The notes below the pieces were generated by a model that saw only the letters and a program-made list of their open reading frames with translations, did not search any database and was not told the DNA's origin. Both the position numbers and the translations under genes were made by a program. From Sphingobacteriales bacterium 46-32 (GTDB taxonomy: Bacteria > Bacteroidota > Bacteroidia > Chitinophagales > Chitinophagaceae), in NCBI GenBank assembly GCA_001898485.1, contig MKTY01000020.1, positions 248,001-312,000 on the forward strand: a stretch of 64,000 nt of DNA. Reading direction: 5' to 3'. Position 1 is the stretch's first letter; each line of letters starts with the position of its first letter. This document shows positions 13,986 to 23,822 of this stretch, one piece after another.

Positions 13986-15092
13986 TCAAAAAAGTCTGCC
14001 CTGCTCACCCGGTCTTCTGAACTGAGAAGTATCCAGGCTCCATTCCTCTGCATTCATCCCATACAGCCTGCCATATTTTTTATACTGCTGTGCTACCAAT
14101 TCCGCAATACTTCCTTCACCACGCATTCGTACTCCCCAGCGGCTGTCGTTTACCTTACCATTATGCGATTGCTCTACCAGGTGCCAGACTTTATCTGCCC
14201 GTTCAGGAAAATTTTTATATAACCAGTCATGAAAAAGAAGTTTGATTGCTCCATTGAGTCTGATAAATGTATAAGCTGTGAATGTAGCTCCGTTATCGCG
14301 CGCTTCCTTCATGATCCGCTGCATTTCATGCTCATTCAGCCCTGGTATCATTGGCCCCATCATAATTCCCATTCTGATACCGGCTTCGCTTAGCTCGCGG
14401 ATAACCCGCAATTTTTGCTGAGCAGTGGTAGTACGTGGTTCCATAACCCGGCGAAGGTCTTCATTAAAGGACGTAATGGAAACCATAGCCGACACAATGT
14501 TTTTAGCAGCCATCTGCTGCAGTATGTCCTTATCTTTCAGTATCCAGCTGTTCTTCGTAAGTATGCCTACAGGCTGATTAAATTCGTTGCAGACCTCCAG
14601 CAATCGCCGCGTAAGCCGGTATTGCTGTTCTGCAGGCTGATAGCAGTCTGTATTGCCACTCAGCATAATAGGTATTGGCTGCCATTTAGGATTCATCAGG
14701 AACTTACGCAGCAGGGCCGGAGCATTTTTTTTGACAATGATCTTTCGTTCAAAATCCAAACCTGCGCTGTACCCCCAGTATTCATGTACGTTTCGTGCAT
14801 AACAATAAATACAGCCGTGTTCACAGCCGGCATATGGGTTCATGCTGTATCCCATACCTACATCAGGGCTGTCCACTTTGTTGACAATACTTTTTGCCTC
14901 CTGTTCCAGATACTGGGTAGATATATTTTCTTCTGACCAGTCATCAATACCTTCTACATGCTCCCGCGTTCGCTGATCTTTTAAAAACCGGTTGGGAGTA
15001 TTGATCTGCGCTCCCCGCCCCTGCAGGTATTGGGTGACTTCTTCCTGGCTGGCCGGCTTTACTTTGTAATGGTCCTGTTTCAATTTTGACAT
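13986..15092 (-). CDS. PA0069/SplB-like radical SAM protein
   Basis: The 368-residue protein has the radical SAM cluster motif in GCEHGCIYCYARN (near residue 90; CxxxCxxC). Further segments are typical of the PA0069/Rv2578c group: MLSGNTDCYQPAEQ, VGILTKNSW and MGPMIPGLNEHEM. The group is related in fold to spore photoproduct lyase, but the substrate is unknown. SAM cleavage on a 4Fe-4S cluster is expected. Length is normal for the group. The neighbours give no metabolic clue. Confidence 0.87.
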   Translation of the reverse strand: MSKLKQDHYKVKPASQEEVTQYLQGRGAQINTPNRFLKDQRTREHVEGIDDWSEENISTQYLEQEAKSIVNKVDSPDVGMGYSMNPYAGCEHGCIYCYARNVHEYWGYSAGLDFERKIIVKKNAPALLRKFLMNPKWQPIPIMLSGNTDCYQPAEQQYRLTRRLLEVCNEFNQPVGILTKNSWILKDKDILQQMAAKNIVSAMVSITSFNEDLRRVMEPRTTTAQQKLRVIRELSEAGIRMGIMMGPMIPGLNEHEMQRIMKEARDNGATFTAYTFIRLNGAIKLLFHDWLYKNFPERADKVWHLVEQSHNGKVNDSRWGVRMRGEGSIAELVAQQYKKYGRLYGMNAEEWSLDTSQFRRPGEQGRLF

Positions 15093-15209
15093 AGGTAAGG
15101 GTTAATAGCTAAGGGTAATCGATCGTGAATATTGTATAACATAGGGTACGGCGCTGAATACCGTTATATCAGTTCAATTTTCTGATGTTCATAAAACATT
15201 GTACAGGAC

Positions 15210-15833
15210 TCAGGTGAATAAAAACTGCCCCTGCCGGGTGGCAACCGGCATGTTTTCAAAAGAGTAGGCTCCGGCGACACGAAACGGCCACTCTCCTGCC
15301 TGTCGCTTCAGCAATAACATGCGGTCGGCAATAAAGCGCCCGCTGAATGCCTTCTGGCTGTATTCGGGCCAGCTCTTTTCATATTGCCAGGGTTTGAGCC
15401 GGGCTGCCAGTGTGATATGAGGCTCCAGGATAAAATGCGGTTTATTCTCATCATTCAGCTTCATAATCCGCTGCGTTTCCTGTCTTATTTCCTTTACCAG
15501 CTTCTGTACAGGCAACCGGCTGGCTACCTGTACATATACGCTGTGGCTGGGAAAACTTCCGAAATCTTTCAACTCCACTTTAAAAGGAGTCACCCCCATA
15601 GCCAACTGACGCAACCGGTTACTGATCCGCTCTTCCATCATTTCATACTGTACAAAATTGACCAGCAGTAAATTCGACCGGCCAAGCCCCTTGCCTTCTA
15701 TCTGATAGGCTGTATTGTACTCCTGACGCAACTGGCGCACTTTATCCCGCAACACATCAGGAAGCGGAATCACCAACTGATATTCAAAGACCCGATAACC
15801 CGGAATTGTTAACCCTGTTACTTCCATAACCAT
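15210..15833 (-). CDS. 2'-5' RNA ligase-like (2H phosphoesterase) protein, first motif lost
   Basis: The 207-residue protein has the two-lobed 2H layout. The second catalytic motif is intact (EPHITLAARL near residue 139), but the place of the first HxT is taken by SNLLLVNF near residue 53. 2H enzymes need both histidines, so this member may bind RNA or nucleotides without cutting them. Alternatively HSVYVQVAS near residue 97 could be a displaced motif. It diverges from the umuD-like gene across 135 bases. The family call is moderately sure. Confidence 0.65.
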   Translation of the reverse strand: MVMEVTGLTIPGYRVFEYQLVIPLPDVLRDKVRQLRQEYNTAYQIEGKGLGRSNLLLVNFVQYEMMEERISNRLRQLAMGVTPFKVELKDFGSFPSHSVYVQVASRLPVQKLVKEIRQETQRIMKLNDENKPHFILEPHITLAARLKPWQYEKSWPEYSQKAFSGRFIADRMLLLKRQAGEWPFRVAGAYSFENMPVATRQGQFLFT

Positions 15834-15878
15834 GGTTTTTTAACGTCCATTATAAACTACTTTCATTAGCATAAATTT

Positions 15879-15893
15879 ACTAACTTTTTTAGT
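15879..15893. promoter_or_regulatory. Dyad ACTAA-N5-TTAGT, candidate operator before umuDC
   Basis: A perfect 5-bp dyad lies between the divergent 2H gene and the umuD-like gene, 76 bases before the latter. SOS operators in Bacteroidota are not of a form that I can confirm, so assignment to LexA is only a guess. Confidence 0.28.
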
Positions 15894-15968
15894 TTTTCAA
15901 AAAAATATTTCCCACCTTTAAGTAAATTTTTCAGCAGCCTTTTATGTCAAACATTTAAATGATTGTAT

Positions 15969-16409
15969 ATGAATGAAGATTATTTTTTTGGGTCTGCCTA
16001 TACGGGCAGTAAACAGTTTTCCCAGCAGGAGATTAAAACGGCCAATGCAACCGGTTTTGGCGCTGCCGCAGACGACTATATGGAAAGAGGGATTGACCTC
16101 AACGAAGAACTGGTCAGGAATAAACCGGCTACTTATTTTTTCCGCATGAAAGGTGATGCCATGCGTGAAGCCGGCATTTTTGATAATGACATACTTGTGG
16201 TAGACCGCTCTATTCGTCTTGCCGAAGGAAGGATCATCGTTGCTGTACTGAACGGAGAACTGCTCGTTCGCCGTTTTCATAAAAACTTTTCTTCCGCATT
16301 TCTGATTCCCGAAAACAACCGGTACAAACCAATCAACCTGGCAGAATTCAGTGATTTTACTGTATGGGGTGTGGTCACATTTGTAATCCACGACCTCAGC
16401 AGAGGCTAA
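15969..16409 (+). CDS. UmuD-like S24 protein lacking the catalytic Ser and Lys
   Basis: The protein aligns along its length with E. coli UmuD (146 versus 139 residues), including the cleavage-site region (TGFGAAADDYMERGIDLN versus CGFPSPAADY) and the core ending in FGVV-like VWGVV. In UmuD, Ser60 (GDSM) and Lys97 (VKK) form the self-cleavage dyad. Here the first is GDAM (Ala64, codon GCC at 16158) and the second is VRRF (Arg101). Self-cleavage by the normal mechanism is therefore not expected. It sits 23 bases before umuC. The ATG at 15969 is preferred over the TTG at 15963. Confidence 0.88.
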   Translation: MNEDYFFGSAYTGSKQFSQQEIKTANATGFGAAADDYMERGIDLNEELVRNKPATYFFRMKGDAMREAGIFDNDILVVDRSIRLAEGRIIVAVLNGELLVRRFHKNFSSAFLIPENNRYKPINLAEFSDFTVWGVVTFVIHDLSRG

Positions 16410-16432
16410 TATTTATATAAATCATTTTGTGT

Positions 16433-17713
16433 ATGAAAGCCATTGTGGATTGTAACAACTTTTACTGCAGCTGCGAACGATTATTCAGGCCCGCCCTGCA
16501 GCATAAACCCGTGGTTGTGCTCAGTAATAATGACGGTTGCATTGTATCGCGCAGCGATGAGGCCAAAAAACTGGGTATTGAAATGGCCGGCCCTTATTTC
16601 AAAGCCAAACCACTTATACAGCAACACAATATCACCGTATTCTCATCCAACTATAATCTGTATGGCGATCTGAGCTGGCGGGTAATGGAAACACTGCGTA
16701 TGCTGGTTGGCGCAAACCGGGTAGAGGTTTATTCGGTAGATGAAGCATTTATCGACCTGGAAGGATATGCTGAAGAAGAATGGCATAAGCTGGGCGTGCG
16801 CATATGTAATACAGTGTGGCAGTGGACGGGCATTCAGGTATCAGTAGGCATTGCCCCTACCAAGGTACTGGCCAAAGTGGCTAACCGGCTGGCAAAAAAA
16901 GATAAAAAAGCAACCGGCTGTGTGATGGTACTGGATAGTCCCGAATCGATGGCAGGTGCCCTGCGCCGTACCCCCGTTCAGGAGGTCTGGGGAGTAGGCT
17001 ACCAGTATGCAGACAAGCTGCGTAATCAATGGGGTATTTATGATGCCTGGCAACTGAGTCAGCTACGCGAAGAGTTTGGCCGTGTGCATCTCGGAGGTGT
17101 TGTGGGCGTACGTCTGCTGCGCGAGTTAAAAGGGCAGACCGGCTATGATATGGAAGACGAGCTGATCGCTAAAAAAATGATTGCCACTACCCGCATGTTT
17201 GGCAGCCCGGTCGGCGAACTCAATGCCATCCGCGAAGCCGTGGCCACCTATACCTCGCGTGCCGCAGAGAAGCTTAGACGTCAGTATGGCGCAGCCAGTA
17301 TCATCCATGTGTTTATCGTCAGCAAGGAACAGGATCATTCGGTCAGTTTCAGAGGTGCCACACACAGTAACCAAACCAGGTTGCCGGTCGCCACTTCTGC
17401 CACCCATGAGCTGATCAAACCCGCAGTAGCGCTTGCCGAGTCACTCTTCGAAAAAGGGAAATTGTACAAAAAAGCCGGTGTTATGCTCAGTGGTATTGTA
17501 CCTGACCAGTCCATACAGGGCAACCTGTTTGCAGACCCCGCGCACAACAATAACCGGTTATTAATGGATATGATCGATAATATCAATTTCAGCCAGCGTG
17601 ATGATATTCTCAAGTTTGCAAGCAGTGGCACTACGCGCAACTGGAAAATGCGCCAGGAGTTACGCAGTCCACGTTATACCACCCGCTGGGATGAATTATA
17701 TAAAGTCAGTTAA
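16433..17713 (+). CDS. umuC: DNA polymerase V catalytic subunit UmuC (Y family)
   Basis: The 427-residue Y-family polymerase starts MKAIVDCNNFYCSCERLF, with the first catalytic aspartate at residue 6, and has the second acidic site in VYSVDEAFIDLEGY. Helix-hairpin-helix and little-finger regions follow (VQEVWGVGYQYADKLR, then SFRGATHSNQTRLP). The C-terminal DUF4113-type tail ends in KMRQELRSPRYTTRWDEL, as in UmuC. It performs translesion synthesis, normally with processed UmuD. Start choice: ATG at 16433, because the frame otherwise opens with TTG. Confidence 0.95.
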   Translation: MKAIVDCNNFYCSCERLFRPALQHKPVVVLSNNDGCIVSRSDEAKKLGIEMAGPYFKAKPLIQQHNITVFSSNYNLYGDLSWRVMETLRMLVGANRVEVYSVDEAFIDLEGYAEEEWHKLGVRICNTVWQWTGIQVSVGIAPTKVLAKVANRLAKKDKKATGCVMVLDSPESMAGALRRTPVQEVWGVGYQYADKLRNQWGIYDAWQLSQLREEFGRVHLGGVVGVRLLRELKGQTGYDMEDELIAKKMIATTRMFGSPVGELNAIREAVATYTSRAAEKLRRQYGAASIIHVFIVSKEQDHSVSFRGATHSNQTRLPVATSATHELIKPAVALAESLFEKGKLYKKAGVMLSGIVPDQSIQGNLFADPAHNNNRLLMDMIDNINFSQRDDILKFASSGTTRNWKMRQELRSPRYTTRWDELYKVS

Positions 17714-17741
17714 GTCCGATGCTGATTGTTCTTAACAACAA

Positions 17742-18215
17742 CTATCTGTCGCAGGGCACCTGTTGCCAGGCCTGTGCACTGTCAAATTGCAGATGTACAG
17801 GATCTGAAAAATAAAATGTATCCTGCTGTTGTTTCACCGGTCCTGAAGCCGGCCACAAACTATTGTCTACAACTTTCCAGGCGACCTGGCGTACCGACTG
17901 ACGTCCTTCAGAATTGAAAGTGTACCACCCTGCCAGCACATTTTCATCCATCGTGCCTTTCCATACTCCTTCATTCCGGTCTTTTTCCGCCCAGGCATAT
18001 ACCAGCCGGCCATTCCGGATTCCGGTCCCCAGCTCCAGGCTGAAATAAATACTATCCTTACCCTTTATCCAGGCATAACAATCTTTTGCGGGCGTTGTAC
18101 TGAGTTTGCCCGGCCTCGAAGTTGTATCTGCAGGTGTTTCTGCAGCTGGTGAGTCCTGTTGATTACAGGCCGCGAGTAATAGCAGCAACGAAACAAACAA
18201 ACCTGATTTTTTCAT
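17742..18215 (-). CDS. Small predicted lipoprotein, function unknown
   Basis: The start at 18215 gives a clear lipoprotein signal: MKKSGLFVSLLLLLAAC, with the lipobox cysteine at 17. A low-complexity Thr/Ala/Pro linker follows, then a domain of about 110 residues (CYAWIKGKDSIYFSLEL, then GVWKGTMDENVLAGWYTF). No family is recognised. The layout suggests an envelope-anchored beta-rich domain. It is 31 bases downstream of the DUF779 gene on the same strand, but the longer upstream frame overlapping that gene is rejected. Confidence 0.7.
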   Translation of the reverse strand: MKKSGLFVSLLLLLAACNQQDSPAAETPADTTSRPGKLSTTPAKDCYAWIKGKDSIYFSLELGTGIRNGRLVYAWAEKDRNEGVWKGTMDENVLAGWYTFNSEGRQSVRQVAWKVVDNSLWPASGPVKQQQDTFYFSDPVHLQFDSAQAWQQVPCDR

Positions 18216-18246
18216 ACAGACAATATTTTGTCTAATATAGGAAAAG

Positions 18247-18639
18247 TCAGGACACGCCTTCACGATCTGTAATCCTTTGCACAGGTTCCAGAAGCGCCCG
18301 TTCATTTTCTGTAAACACCCGCGATTGTATGATAAAGCGAACACCCAATGGTATTTCGAGCGAAAAACTGCTGCCTCGCCCCGGTGTTACATCAAGGATC
18401 AATTGCGTATGTTGCCAGTAGGCAAACTGATCGGCACTCATATAAAACGGGCAGCCTTCTACATATCCCAGGCGCACATCGCTGCTGCCCAGTTTAAATT
18501 CTCCGTCCGAAAAACACATCGGCTGACTACCATCGCAGCAGCCACCACTTTGGTGAAACATTAGCGGGCCATGCATTTCTTTAAGCACCGCAATCAGGTT
18601 AGCAGCGGCATCATTGGCCAGCACTCTCGGTATAGCCAT
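18247..18639 (-). CDS. DUF779 protein, partner of aldehyde dehydrogenase
   Basis: The 130-residue protein shows the DUF779 signature FHQSGGCCDGSQPMC, then YMSADQFAYWQHTQLILDV. DUF779 genes are often found next to acetaldehyde-type dehydrogenases, as here 77 bases after the aldehyde dehydrogenase stop. The Cys-Cys motif suggests metal or thiol chemistry, but no activity is established that I know of. The start at 18639 (MAIPRVLAND) fits family N-termini; the longer frame adds an unlikely leader. Confidence 0.85.
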   Translation of the reverse strand: MAIPRVLANDAAANLIAVLKEMHGPLMFHQSGGCCDGSQPMCFSDGEFKLGSSDVRLGYVEGCPFYMSADQFAYWQHTQLILDVTPGRGSSFSLEIPLGVRFIIQSRVFTENERALLEPVQRITDREGVS

Positions 18640-18716
18640 GATTAAAACATTTAGGGATGAAATAAAAAACAGTGGCTTACGGGCCACCGTTTTCTTTGCC
18701 TATAAACATTGCTTGC

Positions 18717-20249
18717 CTAAAAAAAGCCCAGTTTGTCTTTGCTGTAGGATATCAGCATGTTTTTGGTTTGCCGGTAATGCTGCAGCATCATCTTATGTGT
18801 TTCCCGTCCAAATCCTGATTTTTTGTATCCGCCAAAAGGAGCATGAGCAGGATAGTGGTGGTAACAGTTTACCCATACCCGACCGGCCTGAATAGCTCTC
18901 GGTACCTGGTACAACTCATGCGCATCGCGCGTCCACACACCTGCACCCAGGCCATAGAGGGTATCGTTGGCTATATCAATAGCTTCTTCCACAGTTTTGA
19001 ATGTGGCAACAGAAGTTACCGGACCAAAAATCTCTTCCTGGAAAATGCGCATTTTGTTATGGCCTCTAAAAATAGTGGGCTTAATATAGTAGCCATGTTC
19101 AAGACCACTATTCTGATGAAATGCCTCTCCGCCGCAAAGTATCTGGGCGCCTTCCTGCCTGCCGATATCAAGGTAGCTGAGAATCTTCTTATACTGATCT
19201 TCGCTGGCCTGTGCTCCCATCATCACAGTAGAATCAAGGGGATTACCCATTTTTATAGCCTTGGTACGTTGAATTACCCGGTCCATAAACCGGTCGTAGA
19301 TATTTTCATGCACCAGAATACGAGAAGGACAGGTACATACTTCACCCTGATTGAGTGCAAACATCACAGCGCCTTCTACAGCCTTATCAAAAAATGCATC
19401 ATCGGCATCGGCTACCGATTCAAAGAAGATGTTTGGGCTTTTGCCTCCCAGTTCCATCGTTACGGGTATCAGGTTTTCGGAAGCGTACTGCATAATCAGG
19501 CGGCCGGTGGTTGTTTCACCTGTAAATGCGACTTTATTTACACGGGGTGAAGTTGCCAGTGGCTTACCGGCTTCGGGTCCAAATCCGGTCACAATATTCA
19601 GTACGCCAGCAGGAATCACTTCTCCTATCAACTCCATCAGGCACATGATAGATGTAGGTGTTTGTTCGGCTGGTTTTACTATAACGGTACAGCCTGCGGC
19701 CATGGCAGGGGCTATTTTCCAGGCAGCCATCAGCAGCGGAAAATTCCAGGGTATAATCTGGCCTACCACACCAATAGGCTCATGCAGGTTAATGCTTACG
19801 GTAGTCTCATCATGTTCGCTGATGGTCCCTTCTTCGCTACGGATAACACCGGCAAAGTACCGGAAGTGATCCACCACCAGGGGCAGATCGGCCGCTCGGG
19901 TTTCGCGGATGGCTTTCCCGTTATCAATGGTTTCGACTGTAGCCAGGTAGTCAAGGTTGTCTTCAATGATCTGCGCTATCCTGAGCAGGACATTACTACG
20001 CTGTGCCGCGGCAGTTTTACTCCAGGTTTTAAAAGCCCGGTGAGCGGCTTCGATAGCTTTTTCGATATCCTGCGCATTACCGCGTGCGGCCTGGGTAAAG
20101 ACTTTACCATCTATAGGTGACACATTATCAAAATATTGCCCACCCGACGGAGCTACCCATTCACCACCAATATAATGATCATACCGCGATTTGAATTGGG
20201 GACGCGCTGCCACATTTCCTTTAGGAGCAGCTGTTGTAGTTGTACTCAT
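18717..20249 (-). CDS. NAD(P)-dependent aldehyde dehydrogenase (AldB/ExaC-like)
   Basis: This is a full-length aldehyde dehydrogenase of about 510 residues. It has the general base Glu in [14 protein letters not shown], the nucleophile Cys in [12 protein letters not shown], and the closing signature [14 protein letters not shown]. This type oxidises acetaldehyde or related short aldehydes to acids with NAD(P). The DUF779 gene downstream and a divergent AraC regulator upstream form a module seen with acetaldehyde dehydrogenases. The start at 20249 (MSTTTTAAP) is likely; an ATG at 20258 is possible. Confidence 0.92.
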   Translation of the reverse strand: MSTTTTAAPKGNVAARPQFKSRYDHYIGGEWVAPSGGQYFDNVSPIDGKVFTQAARGNAQDIEKAIEAAHRAFKTWSKTAAAQRSNVLLRIAQIIEDNLDYLATVETIDNGKAIRETRAADLPLVVDHFRYFAGVIRSEEGTISEHDETTVSINLHEPIGVVGQIIPWNFPLLMAAWKIAPAMAAGCTVIVKPAEQTPTSIMCLMELIGEVIPAGVLNIVTGFGPEAGKPLATSPRVNKVAFTGETTTGRLIMQYASENLIPVTMELGGKSPNIFFESVADADDAFFDKAVEGAVMFALNQGEVCTCPSRILVHENIYDRFMDRVIQRTKAIKMGNPLDSTVMMGAQASEDQYKKILSYLDIGRQEGAQILCGGEAFHQNSGLEHGYYIKPTIFRGHNKMRIFQEEIFGPVTSVATFKTVEEAIDIANDTLYGLGAGVWTRDAHELYQVPRAIQAGRVWVNCYHHYPAHAPFGGYKKSGFGRETHKMMLQHYRQTKNMLISYSKDKLGFF

Positions 20250-20384
20250 TGCAAGCATTTTAATCGTTAAAGAATAGGTCAATTTTCAATTTTCTTCCTT
20301 CTTTCTATGATAATTTTGTACTTTCTTTTAGCATAATCGTACCCCCGATTAAGTGGGGACGGTTGGGATGTAGTACCTTGAACA

Positions 20385-21341
20385 GTGAAAAACGGTGCTG
20401 TGCCAGTAAAGCATATTATAAATAAAATCGACCTCACACAACCCAGGCATCTCCAGACCCTGGTTGAAAACCGGCGCATTTTTAATCTGGAAAACTGCGA
20501 ATTGAATGTCTTTGAAAGTTACCAGGAGGCCTACCGTGTTCCACTCACATTTCATGATTTTGTAATCACCAGTATGGTGCGGGGCAAAAAGGTGATGCAT
20601 CTCTTTGATAAGCCTTCATTCGAGTATCTCCCCGGCGAGTCGGTAATCGTACCGGCCAATGAAACGATGGTGATTGATTTTCCCGAAGCCCAAAAAGGCA
20701 ACCCAACCCAATGTATAGCTCTTGCAGTAGATGCGCAGTATGTCACTCAAACTTTGCAGTATCTCAACAATTATTATAACAGCGACCCACAGGATCAGCA
20801 TGACTGGAAACTACAGTTCAATAAATATCACTTCGATAATGACACGGAGGTTACGGGCCTTATCAATAAGCTGATTCGGGTATGCAGCAGCGGAGACCGC
20901 GCAAAAAATATTTTTGCAGACCTCAACATCAAGGAGTTGCTCATACGCCTGGTACAAAGCCAGCATTTACAGCAAATAGAGATTGAAAAACAGGATAGCG
21001 CCAATCACAGCCGGCTGCACTATGTATTGCATTACATACACGAACACCTTACAGAAAAGATCGCCGTTGATAAATTAAGCCGGAAAGCTTACCTGAGCCG
21101 TAATATGTTTTTTAAATGGTTTAAGGAGCAGTTTGGAATTACACCACTGGAGTATATTAACCGCGAGCGTATAAAACTGGCTAAACAGTTGCTGGAAGAT
21201 CCGAAGCAAAGCATTACGGCAGTAAGCCTGCAATGTGGCTTTGCCGATGTCAACTATTTTGTGCGGCTTTTCAAAAAGCAGGAAGGCATTACGCCTGGCA
21301 CCTACCGGCATTGTATAACAGGAAAGCCGGAAAGCGAATAA
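20385..21341 (+). CDS. AraC-family transcription regulator
   Basis: The 318-residue protein has an AraC-type N-terminal cupin region (about 30-190, including YRVPLTFHDFVITSMVRG and PGESVIVPANE). A C-terminal double helix-turn-helix follows (ISDKL-like AVDKLSRKAYLSRNMFFKWF, then GITPLEYINRERIKLA and VSLQCGFADVNYFVRLFKK). It starts with GTG and is divergent from the aldehyde dehydrogenase with about 135 bases between starts. It probably activates that gene in response to an aldehyde or alcohol. The last link is inference from position. Confidence 0.88.
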   Translation: MKNGAVPVKHIINKIDLTQPRHLQTLVENRRIFNLENCELNVFESYQEAYRVPLTFHDFVITSMVRGKKVMHLFDKPSFEYLPGESVIVPANETMVIDFPEAQKGNPTQCIALAVDAQYVTQTLQYLNNYYNSDPQDQHDWKLQFNKYHFDNDTEVTGLINKLIRVCSSGDRAKNIFADLNIKELLIRLVQSQHLQQIEIEKQDSANHSRLHYVLHYIHEHLTEKIAVDKLSRKAYLSRNMFFKWFKEQFGITPLEYINRERIKLAKQLLEDPKQSITAVSLQCGFADVNYFVRLFKKQEGITPGTYRHCITGKPESE

Positions 21342-21376
21342 CTTCCCGGCTTTCCTGTCTTGTTTTCTGTATTTAT

Positions 21377-23755
21377 TTATTCTACTACAAATTCACGGGC
21401 TGCCATTATAGTCTGGCCGCTGTCGGAAAGCCCTTCCAGCACAGCTACAAATCGTCCCTTCTGGTCAGATGTATAGAACTGTATTTCCGATTTTCCGCTT
21501 GCCGGTATTACCTGGCTGGGTATCCACTGAAGGGTAGTTCGCATATCTGGCAGGCGATTGCCGGTAGTACCGGCTTTGGCATAGTCAGGGGCATAAAACT
21601 CGCGTCGCAATTGCAATCCTTCATAATCTACCATAATTACAGAAGGATCCAGATCAAATGCATCAAACTTGCCTTTATAGGTTTCAAAGCTTACGATACC
21701 GGAAAAGGCTGCAGCCCCCAGCACATAACGACGGGTGACCACATCCAGTCTTTTCAGTTTAATCGGGTCGTAACCGAATATCTTATTATGATCTGCCAGA
21801 GGTATGCCATCCAGCAACACCAGCACATTCTCGTCATATGCCTGCCCATACAAACCGTCATGCACCACTATATTCGGTTTTCCATTACGCATCGATATGG
21901 TAGTCGGAAACACATATTCTCTGAAAGTCTCTTCCACCGTGCTGAATCGTTTATAATCATCCATTTTGTAAACATATTCAGCCTTGCCATAAAAAGGCAG
22001 CGTATCGCGCAGGGCGGGTGAAAGAAAATGACGCAGGCTATCTGCCAGGAACAGGTTTTGCGCCTGCATGGCAACGCTTCGTCGCACCAACGCTTCTTCC
22101 TGTTTTTTATCCAGAACCACCAAGGGCAACTGCTGAATAGATCTGTCTTCGGCAAAGGGGTTGATTACATCAATCCGGTACTTGCTCATGGAGTCACTTA
22201 CCACTTTCATGACGACCTCACCAGGGCCATAATAATTATTTACTTCAAAAAACACATATCCTTCGCTGTTACTTCTGGCCGCCTGAAAACTATATGGTAC
22301 TGCCGGAGCAGACAAATAACAAAGTATGCTTCCGACCGGCTGGCCGGTAGTCTTATTCATCACCCGGCCTCCTATCAGATGACCTCCTACTTCAGGCATG
22401 TGTTTCCAGGGTGTATTGCCGCCCGGTGTCCAGGCAAAACGACGCCAGCCTTGTGTCAGCAGCAGATTATCGGTGGCCTCTTCTACTCCCGCATCGCCAG
22501 AAAAATAATATCCCGGAGATTCTATAGCTCCCAACAGATCGTCCTGCAGCCAGCGATAGGTCTGAATACTGGCCACATCTAGCCCGGTATTTACCGGCAC
22601 CTGATATACTGCGATTGAATAATTTATACTGTCTGTAGCCTGCTGACCAGTTGCGGTTACGCCCAGAATTACTTTATCTCTTTTTGTAAACTGGTTTTTA
22701 CTGAGCGAAAGATCAGCATTCAGTTTAGTGTCGGGGCGTACGAAGACGAGTCGCTCGGCAACGGGCTGTTGCTGGCTATTAAATAATGTAATGAAGTTAA
22801 TACCGGGAGCCAGGCGCGATCTTTCCAACTTTGCAGTCGCCTCTGCATTGTTTCCCGTCTGTAACTGTACAGCCTGACGAACTCCTGTGCGGGTATGCGC
22901 CACTACCGTCAGCAATTCACCTGGTCCGGTTGTAGCTGCACGTACCTGCAGCCCTGATCCGCCAGTGGTAGTTACATTCAGCAGATAACCGGTTGCTACG
23001 GCTGCCGGAATGTTTTGAGTAAGCATCCGTCCATTTTCCAGTTGTACGCGCACCCGATAGGTCTCATTGGCCTGCGGCGTGAAGCTAAAACGGCCAATTC
23101 CAAAACGATGGGTCTGAAATTGGGTTAGCGTATCGCCTTTTGCGTTCAGTAATACACCCGTTGCATTTGCACCACGTCCGTCTTTGCCTGTCACTTTAAA
23201 TGCAATGGTTGACTGGTAACCCTGCAGCAATTGACCACCTTCGGGGTAAAAATCAATAGCAGCAGAAAGGCTATCGATTCTATCAGCAGTGGGAGTTATA
23301 CTAACCGTATTGGTAACACCGATCGGAGTTTCATAAAAATGAGGTGTTTTCTCATTACGCATCAGGCTGGTATAAGCGCGTAACAGATAATGATCTGTAC
23401 GAAGGTTGGTAGGGAGATAAAACGAACCTTCTCCCCCTCTTTTTGACAATGACACCTTAGCCTGCAATACCGGTTTGCTATTGCGATCCAATAGTTCTAC
23501 ATATGCTACTTTACTGAGGCCGGATGGCTTGTACGACAATGCTTCCATTCCATATACCTGAAACCAGATAATCTCACCTGCCAGGTACTGTGGTTTATCA
23601 GTGCGTACATATACCCGCTCCTGGTAGTCTGTACCTGCCGCCGTTGCAGCCTGGGCATTGATTCGGGCTTCGGCAGTGGTTTGAGCCTGTATATCTTTTA
23701 AAGCTCCCGTAAGCGTTATCAGCATCAATCCCCCAATCAGCTTTTTCTTATTCAT
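21377..23755 (-). CDS. Secreted MG2-domain protein with TonB plug-like C-terminus
   Basis: About 790 residues with a Sec signal (start at 23755, MNKKKLIGGLMLITL). The N-terminal half holds alpha-2-macroglobulin-like MG2 domains (VYVRTDKPQYLAGEIIWFQVY, then FYPEGGQLLQGYQSTIAFKV). Near the C-terminus a segment resembles a TonB receptor plug (DENVLVLLDGIPLADHN, then GAAAFSGIVSFETYKG), but no barrel follows. It is the last gene of an operon with a TonB receptor and two DUF4249 lipoproteins, so it probably acts at the outer membrane with that receptor. A paralogue with the same design is at 35339-37723. Confidence 0.8.
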   Translation of the reverse strand: MNKKKLIGGLMLITLTGALKDIQAQTTAEARINAQAATAAGTDYQERVYVRTDKPQYLAGEIIWFQVYGMEALSYKPSGLSKVAYVELLDRNSKPVLQAKVSLSKRGGEGSFYLPTNLRTDHYLLRAYTSLMRNEKTPHFYETPIGVTNTVSITPTADRIDSLSAAIDFYPEGGQLLQGYQSTIAFKVTGKDGRGANATGVLLNAKGDTLTQFQTHRFGIGRFSFTPQANETYRVRVQLENGRMLTQNIPAAVATGYLLNVTTTGGSGLQVRAATTGPGELLTVVAHTRTGVRQAVQLQTGNNAEATAKLERSRLAPGINFITLFNSQQQPVAERLVFVRPDTKLNADLSLSKNQFTKRDKVILGVTATGQQATDSINYSIAVYQVPVNTGLDVASIQTYRWLQDDLLGAIESPGYYFSGDAGVEEATDNLLLTQGWRRFAWTPGGNTPWKHMPEVGGHLIGGRVMNKTTGQPVGSILCYLSAPAVPYSFQAARSNSEGYVFFEVNNYYGPGEVVMKVVSDSMSKYRIDVINPFAEDRSIQQLPLVVLDKKQEEALVRRSVAMQAQNLFLADSLRHFLSPALRDTLPFYGKAEYVYKMDDYKRFSTVEETFREYVFPTTISMRNGKPNIVVHDGLYGQAYDENVLVLLDGIPLADHNKIFGYDPIKLKRLDVVTRRYVLGAAAFSGIVSFETYKGKFDAFDLDPSVIMVDYEGLQLRREFYAPDYAKAGTTGNRLPDMRTTLQWIPSQVIPASGKSEIQFYTSDQKGRFVAVLEGLSDSGQTIMAAREFVVE

Positions 23756-23822
23756 TGCAGCACACTTGAACATGTATACTTGGTTTTGGATGTGTAATTG
23801 TAATAAGGTGGTTAATTATTTT

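Noticed and set aside
13823-14020. 65-codon plus-strand frame upstream of the radical SAM stop
   Set aside because: It runs through the inverted repeat and into the antisense of the radical SAM gene. No support beyond being open.
18843-19550. 235-codon plus-strand frame opposite the aldehyde dehydrogenase
   Set aside because: Antisense shadow of a conserved enzyme. The translation has no domain and an implausible composition.
21233-22021. 262-codon plus-strand frame overlapping the AraC and MG2/plug genes
   Set aside because: It overlaps two real genes in other frames and has no recognisable protein features.
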